This document shows positions 57,186-64,000 of a stretch of DNA of 64,000 nucleotides, one piece after another. Source of the DNA: Strigamia acuminata (taxonomy: Eukaryota > Arthropoda > Chilopoda > Geophilomorpha > Linotaeniidae); NCBI GenBank assembly GCA_949358305.1, contig OX442319.1, positions 8,742,001 to 8,806,000 on the forward strand, read 5' to 3'. Under the pieces are notes generated by a model. It was not told where the DNA came from. It made no database searches and saw nothing but the letters and a program-made list of their open reading frames with translations. The number at the start of each line of letters is the position of its first letter. Within the stretch, counting starts at the first letter, position 1. The position numbers and the translations under genes were made by a program.

Positions 57186-60023
57186 TCATTTATTCTTAAA
57201 TACAAGCGCAGTTCGTTTGAGAACAAACACCATCCCGCTCAGTCCGCCAACGTTCACTTCCATTTGCCTGGTCACTTTCCAGTACTGTTGTTGCGCCTTC
57301 AACACCTTCAAAATCAAAAAACAAACAAAACCAACATCAAGTTTGCTCAAATTTGCAATTTCCCACTGCAATTTACCAAAGTTATCTGCTTCCGGTCTGC
57401 CGTTAAGATGACCGCGCGGCCCGTGGCCACTTTGACCGTCCGGCTGAACTCGTTCATGAGATTCGGGTAGAGAGTGCGGTTGACGTGTCGACTTCCCATT
57501 CTAGAAATGGTGTTAGTGAAGCGAATTGTGGGAAATTGAGTTGGTTTTTACTTACTTTTTACCGAAGGGCTGCAATGGTTTGTTTTGAGTGTTAATAGTG
57601 GGTTTATTTTAATTATTTTGAAGGAATTTGGTTACCAGATCTGTCACTAGAGCGTCGATGGTGTTGTCGAGAAGTGGTAAGCGAGTTGCGTCCCAGTGGA
57701 AGATGTCGACTGGATGGGATTTTCTGAAATTGGAAAGTGTTTGAAGAATTTGATCAGTTTGTGGTTTAATGGTGAATGTATGGGGGCGCTTGTGGATTGG
57801 TTCGAGTGATGTATTTGAATATTTTTTAGAGTTTTTGTAGAATTTGGACAGAACTTGTGAAATTTTTTTTTATCGATTTTCAGAATTTGATGTTTTTTGA
57901 GGAATTGTTGGTAGTTTTTGATGGTTAAGAATGTTTTGATTAATTGTTAATGTTAATTGTTAATGTTTTGATTAATGCAAGTCGAAATTTGAATTTTTGT
58001 TTATAAATTTCATCAAAATTTGGGAAGAAAAAAAATTATATACGGAAATTTTGTGGAAATTTCAGAAGTTTTGATAAAATTTTGTGAAACTTTCAGATTT
58101 TTTGAGAAAATTTAGTGAAAATTTCAAAATTTTTGAAAATTTTGTGAAAATTTCAGAATTTTTGATAAAATTTAGTGAAAATTTCAGAATTTTTGAAAAT
58201 TTTGTGAAAATTTCAGAATTTTTGATAAAATTTTGTGAAACTTTTCAGATTTTTTGAGAAAATTTTGTGAAAATTTAGTGAAAATTTCAGAATTTTTGAA
58301 AATTTAGTGAAAATTTCAGAATTTTTGAAATTTTTGTGGAAATTTCAGATTTTTTGATAAAATTTAATGAAAATTTTAGATTTTTTAATAAAATTTAGTG
58401 GAAATTTCAGATTTTTTGATAAAATTTAGTAAAAATTTCAGAATTTTTGATAAAATTTAGTGCAAATTACAAAAAATTTGATAAAATTTTTGATAAAATT
58501 TCGTCGAAATTTAACAACTTTTAATACAAAATCCACTAAACTTGACTATTCATCATAAATTTGTCACAATTCGAGAATTTCTCCACAAATCAACAAAACT
58601 CATCAACTTCTAGACAAACACCACCAATTCAAAAACACAAAATCCCACAATCCCAAACCCTCCTCCCGCAAAACCCCATCCACTCAACACCCCCCCCCCC
58701 CCCCCCCATTCTCCAACACCAAACAAAAATCACTTCAACGTAACAGCATCCACATTCTGCTTAGTCCGAACATACGCCACATCGTGTATATCCCCACACA
58801 CATGTAACGCGTCCGGCCAATACAACATCCCCTCAACAACTATCGACCCCGTTCCGCAAACCGGATCGCAAACTACATCACCCGCTTCAATACCCGCCAA
58901 CCTAAAAAAAATAAATAAATAAATAAATAAATAAAAATTCAAAACTCGAAAATCAAACGTCAATCACCTCAACATGCAGTGCGAAATCGTCGGCCGGAGC
59001 GTCGCACGTCCGAAATAATGCAAATTTCGCTTATGCAACGACTCCTTGACCAGCGCCAAACCCGCATAAACATAATTTCCGCAGATGTTGAGCAAAACTT
59101 CGACATTAAATGCTGTTAAGTCGACTTTCCATCCGAAAGTGTCGTTCACGATCCCGCCCATCACTGTGGACGCATCGGGCGATTGAAAAGCGTGTTTGCG
59201 TCCCACTCGTGTGCATGTGACTCGAAAACTTAAGTCGTTGGTGGCATTTCGGATCATGTGCGTCGAATCGTCGCCGTTTTGAATGGATTTCAAATCGAGA
59301 CCGAAGTCGGTCATTTTGTTCCACACGAATAATCCTTTACGCCAATCGAACGACGGAAACATGTCTTTGATTTGCTGTAAACATTCTTCCTGAAATAAAT
59401 TTAAATAAATTAAAAGAATGACGAATTGTCACGAAATTTTAAGATAACTTATGAAATTTTATGAAATTTGACCAAATTGTATGAAATTTCACAAAATTTT
59501 TCGAAATGTTAAGAAAATTTCACAAAATTTTAAGAATTTCACAAAATTTTAAGACAATTTCACAAAATTTTAAGACAATTTCACAAAATTTTAAGTCAAT
59601 TTCACAAAATTTTAAGAAAATTTCACAAAATTGTGCGTAATTTCACGTAATTTCACTCAATTTTACGAAATTTCGACTCTCTTTTACTTTTGTTTCTTTA
59701 AATTCCACGTTTTCCACTTCGCCGATGAGAACTGACACATTGTCGATGCATTTTAATTCAAGTACCTGTCATGAAAATTGAAAAATTATAACAAACAAGC
59801 AAAAAAATATTTTTTTAAATTAGGTTTTTACTTCTTTGACTTTATCTATTTCGATATCGAAGCCAATTCTGCCTCTAGTTCGCACGACATTAGTTGCAAA
59901 CCTCTTGCTGCATTCGTCGGCTGCGACTGCTTCAAAACCTGTTGTTACAGAAGCCTCGATTGTGCATATATCTGCATTTTCGGGCAATAAGCCGGGAAAC
60001 CGAAAAGGTTCACTCGCCACCAT
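57186..60023 (-). CDS. THUMPD3: THUMPD3 tRNA guanosine N2-methyltransferase
   Basis: SAM-dependent enzyme that makes N2-methylguanosine in tRNAs, in known cases together with TRMT112. Eight exons from ATG 60023: 59832-60023, 59688-59765, 58968-59389, 58734-58901, 57636-57723, 57556-57569, 57377-57500 and 57186-57305; phases fit, giving 401 residues (human about 507). The N-terminal part reads TIEASVTTGFEAVAADECSK; exon 3 holds the THUMP-type region ending GRATLRPTISHCMLRLAGI. The methyltransferase fold has VVCDPVCGTGSIVVEGM (SAM motif I) and the catalytic-type TDLPFGKKMGSRHVNRTLYP. The PFGK part is supplied by exon 6, only 14 nt long. The end is VNVGGLSGMVFVLKRT. The shorter length comes from the segment between exons 2 and 3; a missed exon there is possible. 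Confidence 0.93.
58030..58480. repeat. About 27-bp repeat in THUMPD3 intron 4
   Basis: Irregular repeats of AAATTTTGTGAAAATTTCAG and ATTTTTGATA words, about 16 units of uneven length. Confidence 0.85.
58690..58707. repeat. Poly-C tract, THUMPD3 intron 4
   Basis: Run of 18 C, so 18 G on the THUMPD3 strand, 26 bp from the exon 4 donor; able to form a G-quadruplex in the transcript in principle. Confidence 0.9.
59430..59660. repeat. About 19-bp repeat in THUMPD3 intron 2
   Basis: About ten copies of AATTTCACAAAATTTTAAG with variants. Confidence 0.85.
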
Positions 60024-60377
60024 TTTTTCAAAATGTTGGAAATTTGTACGTAGATGGCGATACTTGCATAAGTAATCTACTACAGTGACCTAGAAGGACA
60101 ACACACTTTTATTTAAAAATGGTTTTAATGTTTTTAAATTTTAAAATAAAGATCCAATGTTTCTACAGATCTACAGAATAATAAATTATTTAACCACAAC
60201 CCCAAACTATGATTTCTATTATTAGTTTTACTAATAATACTAATATTAAAAACTTGGTGGCATATCTAGACCACCGTAGAGCGCAAAGATAGACTCGATT
60301 TATTAGCGCAAGGTGAGTTGCGCCTGTTTTCAATATACACAACTTTTTTCTCAAACTTTTTCTTTTAGTTTTCTACA
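60024..60377. promoter_or_regulatory. Shared promoter region THUMPD3 / RNASEH2C
   Basis: 354 bp between divergent starts. No strong TATA box; a 5' UTR splice acceptor-like TTTCTTTTAG lies just upstream of the RNASEH2C start region. Confidence 0.5.
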
Positions 60378-60942
60378 ATGGCAGAACCTATAGAAGTGTC
60401 CGTGTCATTACCCACAACACCCGACGACATTTCATCCCGATCTGTGGACTGTCATCTCGTCCCGTGCGAGATCAAATACCGAGGACCATCGGAAGTGGAC
60501 AAATTATTTTCACTCGATCCTTCGGACGAATCAACAGCATGTGATTAATTAATGAATAATTACACACCAAAAACCCTAAAAATAAATAAAAACAATCATT
60601 AAAATGCAGCTTTCCGAGGCCGGCAATTTAAAGGGAAAGAAATAATTCCACCCAAAGGATACAAATGTATAAATTTATATTAATTAATTAAATTATTTAT
60701 TTATTTGAATCTTGCAGGTGTCGTTTTAAACGAGGACGACAGAACTATTAAAACTTATTGCGGCAAAACTATATATTGGAACTGGGATAAAAACCCGTCG
60801 GCGAACGACTCCGTGTCGAAAATGATGGATTGGTTCAAGATTTCAGAAGCTGTATTTAAATAATTCAACTTAAGTGAAGGAAAAATTGTGCTAGATTAAT
60901 TATTGGTTGTTTTCGTTGCAGATCCACAGCCAGGAGGATTGA
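60378..60942 (+). CDS. RNASEH2C: Ribonuclease H2 subunit C
   Basis: Accessory subunit of the trimeric RNase H2 that removes ribonucleotides from DNA and degrades RNA:DNA hybrids in the nucleus. Four exons: 60378-60540, 60610-60666, 60718-60851 and 60922-60942, giving 124 residues (human 164). Family blocks are VDCHLVPCEIKYRGPSEVDK (near the N-terminus), FRGRQFKGKEIIPPKGYK, the VVLNED strand and the C-terminal WFKISEAIHSQED. The last exon codes only IHSQED. The protein is shorter than the vertebrate one, mainly in the variable loop after YWNWD. Confidence 0.9.
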
Positions 60943-61705
60943 AGCGACGTAATTGCATCGCTAAATGTGTAGAAATCGCTTTGAAATCAATTTAAATTCG
61001 ATTAAAATATTGTTTTGCGTGAGAAATCTGCATAATATATCGGAATTTGTCGATTACGTACAGAAAATATAGGGAAATGAGCATTTCAAAACAAAGCAAA
61101 CACGAAAACGTGACCAATTTGATGTGGGATTGCAAAGGGGAATTGGAAAATCCTAATCCGAATCAACCAAAAACGTACTTCCTTATGGTGTTCGGGTCTC
61201 GTAAACAAATCAGGTGTTCACGGAACCCAAACACCGTGAAGAAATACATTTTTGGTTCATCGGATTCTGATTTTCCAATTCTACTTTGCTAAAACCCATC
61301 AAATTGCTCATGTTTTCATGTTTCATTTGTTTAAAATGTTCATTTCCCTATCTAACGTCATTCACTTCGTTCGTGTAGTTCCGCTACCGTTGGCTGAAAT
61401 GGAAATGATTAAATACTCGTCCCGACTTGCCTTTTTTATACTACTTAGAGAGAAACGTTGAGTGAACGTGAATTTTTTCTTTTTGTATTGTAGTGAAGCA
61501 TTTATCGGTTGATTTTGTCGTTTTGTTGCATGTTTATTGTTGAATTCACGTGATTAAAGGCAACAGGAACAAACATGGAAGCTGTTTAGTGCATATTTAT
61601 ACATTTTGGATATCAAAATGTAACAATTTTGCATTCAAAATGCTTTTTGGTTCGATATTGACCAGAGAGCCGTTGTTTAAATTTTTATTATCGTTTATTG
61701 GCAAA
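60943..61705. other. Intergenic, RNASEH2C to threonine aldolase
   Basis: No supported gene. A 71-codon frame from ATG 61077 (to 61292) has no recognisable family. TTTTTATACTAC near 61434 is TATA-like for the next gene. Confidence 0.45.
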
Positions 61706-64000
61706 ATGTCACGGTGTGAATTAAGTGAGGATTGTGTGATTGAATTGCGGAGCGACTCGTTTACAATCCCGAACGACGCAATGCTAAAAGCGATGACGGA
61801 AGCCTCAGTGGGCGACAACTGCCACAAAGAAGACCCAACCGTTAATGGTTTGATTTGCACATTTGGAGGTGTTTGGGTTTAGAAAATAATGTTTTTAATA
61901 CACAGAACTTGAAAAATATACGGCGACTCTTCTGGACAAAGAAGCCGCGTTATTCGTGCCGAGTGGAACGATGGGCAATTTAATTTCTAGTAATAATATT
62001 TACGCGAGTAACTACAAGTTCGCGCCCGGTATCTTGATGCTAAATTCGTATTGCGCATCCCTTTCTGCGCAGACGATTTTCTAATTTCAGTTATTTAGCA
62101 GTAGTAAGCCTAATAATTCTAAAATAAAGTAAATAAACAACAATAAACTCATTATTAAAAGTAATTTACAGCGTATTACCACAATATTTTTATTTATTCA
62201 CCTTATTTTTAGCATTATTAGGCCTAATATAGGCTTACTACTGCTACAGAAAATCGTCTGCGCAGAATGGGATGCGCAGTATGGATTTAGTATCAAGATA
62301 CCGGGCGCAAACTGTAACAACTAAAACTCGACATGTTTTGTTAATTAGCGATGGTCCATTGTAATCGCCGAGGAATGGAAGTTCTTTTGGGTGACCAATC
62401 GCACATGTTGACGTTCCAACAAGGTGACATTGCGCAGGTTGTAAAAAGATGTAAAAGCGCGTCAAAGCAAATCTACAACACTTATTTGCAACGATTATTT
62501 GTATTTTTTTAGCTGGGAGGTGTACTTAGCCGTTCAGTGACCACAAACTCTGACGGAACGTTAAACCTGGACGAACTTCGTTCGAAAATTCGCATTTACG
62601 ACGCGCTGTATCCAATCACGGGATTGATTTGTTTGGAAAACACGCATCTCAGGACTGGCGGTCAGCCATTACCACTCGAGTTTTTGGATGAAGCAAGTTG
62701 GGTTTAATTTAATTTGTTAATTTAATTTAATTAATTAATTACAGATAGGTGCGTTGAAGCTGGAATTGGGTATTCCGACGCATCTGGATGGCGCGAGAAT
62801 AATGAATGCGGCGGTTTATCATCGTGTGTCTCCCGCGAAAGTGGCTCAACACTTCGACTCCGTTTGTTTTTGCTTGTCCAAAGTAGTTTTTGGTCGTTAG
62901 ATTAAGTATTAACGCGTGACTGAGCTTGTTTAAGGGTCTAGGTGCTCCGGTTGGTTCTATGCTGGTCGGTTCCGCTCAGTTTATTGACAGGTAAGTTGAA
63001 TTTGCACGGATTTTGTTTTGTTTTTAAATTGTGGTGATTTAATGTTTTTGTTAGGTCTTTTTGGGCACGTAAGATGTTAGGAGGTGGGATGCGTCAGGCA
63101 GGATATTTAGCTGCGGCTGGACTTTATTCTTTGGAAAATATGATCGATCGGTTAGATGAGGATCATCGACATGCCAAGCAAATTGCGGAAGGCAGGTTGC
63201 AATAGCGGGACTGGGAAGTGCATTTGCGGGCATAAAAATGCGTTTTGCGCAATGAATGCCGTTGTCACTGAATGTTTTTGTACCAAGAAATAAAATATTG
63301 CGTCAAGAAAATGCAATTTTACACAAAAATTCAATTTCACTCGAAAAGAATGCAATTATGCTCCCAATAAAGCAATTTTGCACAAGTTAAATGCAATTTT
63401 GCACCAAGAAAATGCAATTTTGCACCAAGAAAATGCAATTTTGCACTATGAAAATGCAATTTTGCACCAAGAAAATGCAATTTTGCACCAAGAAAATGCA
63501 ATTTTGCACAAGAAATTGCAATTTTGCACTAAAAGGTGCAATTTGCGCCCAAAAATGCATTTCTTGATCTGCGAATGTCCATTTTAATCTATAAAAATGA
63601 AATTTTGCTAAAAAAAAAAGTGACAATTTTTTTTTTTTACATTTACTTGTTAGCGAATTCAAAAACCGAAATTATATCGAAACGGAGAACACAATTATTG
63701 TAATAATTCTTTTACTACAGCTTTAGCAAGTCTGAAATCAAAAGTGATTACGCTCGATCCTAACGTGGTACGAACCAATATTATTTTTGCCAAAGTTAAC
63801 GAGAATATTATAAAGGCTGAAAAATTGTGTCAAAGATTAACTGAGGTTCGTTTAGTATTTATTTCTCAAGTAGAATTGCAGGTGAGGCTCTAAATGTCCA
63901 CTATGTAGGTGTTACCCCGAGAGAAAAAAGACCTTGAAAAAGCGATAGTGGTGAAGATAAGCAAAATGGGAGAGGCGACGATTCGTATAGTAACCCATGC
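61706..64000 (+). CDS. L-threonine aldolase, 3' end cut by window
   Basis: PLP enzyme that cleaves L-threonine or allo-threonine to glycine and acetaldehyde. Nine exons seen: 61706-61847, 61906-61989, 62349-62437, 62513-62692, 62745-62882, 62935-62990, 63055-63191, 63721-63845 and 63909 to the window end, all in phase. Motifs: [15 protein letters not shown] at the N-terminus, [42 protein letters not shown], and CLSK with the PLP lysine (residue 211) followed across an intron by [13 protein letters not shown]; then [18 protein letters not shown]. Two introns use GC donors (after exon 4, GAA/GCAAGT; after exon 7, GAAG/GCAGGT). Intron 2 carries a MITE. An in-frame ATG at 61640 would add 22 residues (MLFGSILTRE), possibly a targeting segment. 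Missing: the last part of the C-terminal domain. Confidence 0.93.
62013..62316. mobile_element. MITE in threonine aldolase intron 2
   Basis: About 300 bp; the ends are inverted repeats of about 90 bp, with landmarks AGTTYGCGCCCGGTATCTTG, TGCGCATCCC, CTGCGCAGACGATTTTCT and AGCAGTAGTAAGCCTA in order from each side. GTAAC occurs at both edges (62008-62012 and 62314-62318) and may be the target duplication. The centre is about 100 bp of AT-rich DNA. Intron 2 is 359 bp while most others in the gene are 50-75 bp. Confidence 0.85.
63300..63560. repeat. 21-bp minisatellite in threonine aldolase intron 7
   Basis: About eight good copies of AAAATGCAATTTTGCACCAA plus G between 63385 and 63540, with degenerate relatives on both sides. 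Confidence 0.9.

Noticed and set aside
61077-61292. 71-codon open frame between RNASEH2C and threonine aldolase
   Set aside because: No family signature, no promoter or splice context, ordinary length for chance.

Overview
The window reads as nuclear DNA of an arthropod, most likely an insect. The genes have spliceosomal introns (often 45-70 bp, GT-AG with a few GC-AG), AATAAA poly(A) signals and TATA plus TCAGT-type initiators. The genes are animal ones: Rab19/43, FLVCR, GRAF/ARHGAP26, ZNF330, THUMPD3, RNASEH2C and L-threonine aldolase, plus a four-helix membrane protein of a type seen mainly in insects (DUF4728-like). All exon models were built by hand from reading frame, splice signals and family knowledge; no alignment was run. 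The species cannot be named from this.

Layout. 641-1098 (-): 5' exons of a Rab19/43 GTPase that runs off the left edge. 2670-3666: a duplicated non-coding block. 3972-6643 (+): three short genes with own promoters: a single-exon truncated Cullin-5-like protein, a 127-residue Cys-rich protein and a MYND-finger protein. 7328-14027: an FLVCR-type transporter locus with two complete genes in opposite orientation (7328-9306 +, 10459-13402 -), pieces of further copies and a GC-rich MITE. 15104-16614 (+): the DUF4728-like gene.

17111-38153 (+): a tandem array of eight intronless leucine-rich-repeat genes, LRR-A to LRR-H. Three are intact (B, G, H) and five are broken. All start with an Elongin-BC-box-like motif and share one upstream promoter module. 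The array came from repeated duplication of blocks that also carried the last exon of the DUF4728-like neighbour. Solo LTRs, LINE relics and inverted-repeat elements are inserted in it, several provable against empty sites in sister copies.

39130-54134 (-): a complete 24-exon GRAF-type RhoGAP gene (BAR, PH, RhoGAP, SH3; 813 residues). Its long introns hold many different minisatellites and several MITEs. 54420-56198 (+): ZNF330, head-to-head with GRAF. 57186-60023 (-): THUMPD3, with a 14-nt microexon. 60378-60942 (+): RNASEH2C, head-to-head with THUMPD3. 61706-64000 (+): L-threonine aldolase, cut by the right edge, with a MITE in one intron.

The most interesting possibility is functional: the array encodes putative Elongin-BC/Cullin substrate receptors, and the same window holds a stand-alone fragment of Cullin-5 that lacks the RING/NEDD8 half. 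That may be a lineage-specific ubiquitin-ligase subsystem, but the link is inference. The second striking feature is genome-wide in style: 17 of 18 tandem arrays lie in introns, each array has its own unit, and units are mostly 20-22 or 30-31 bp, close to two or three turns of the DNA helix.
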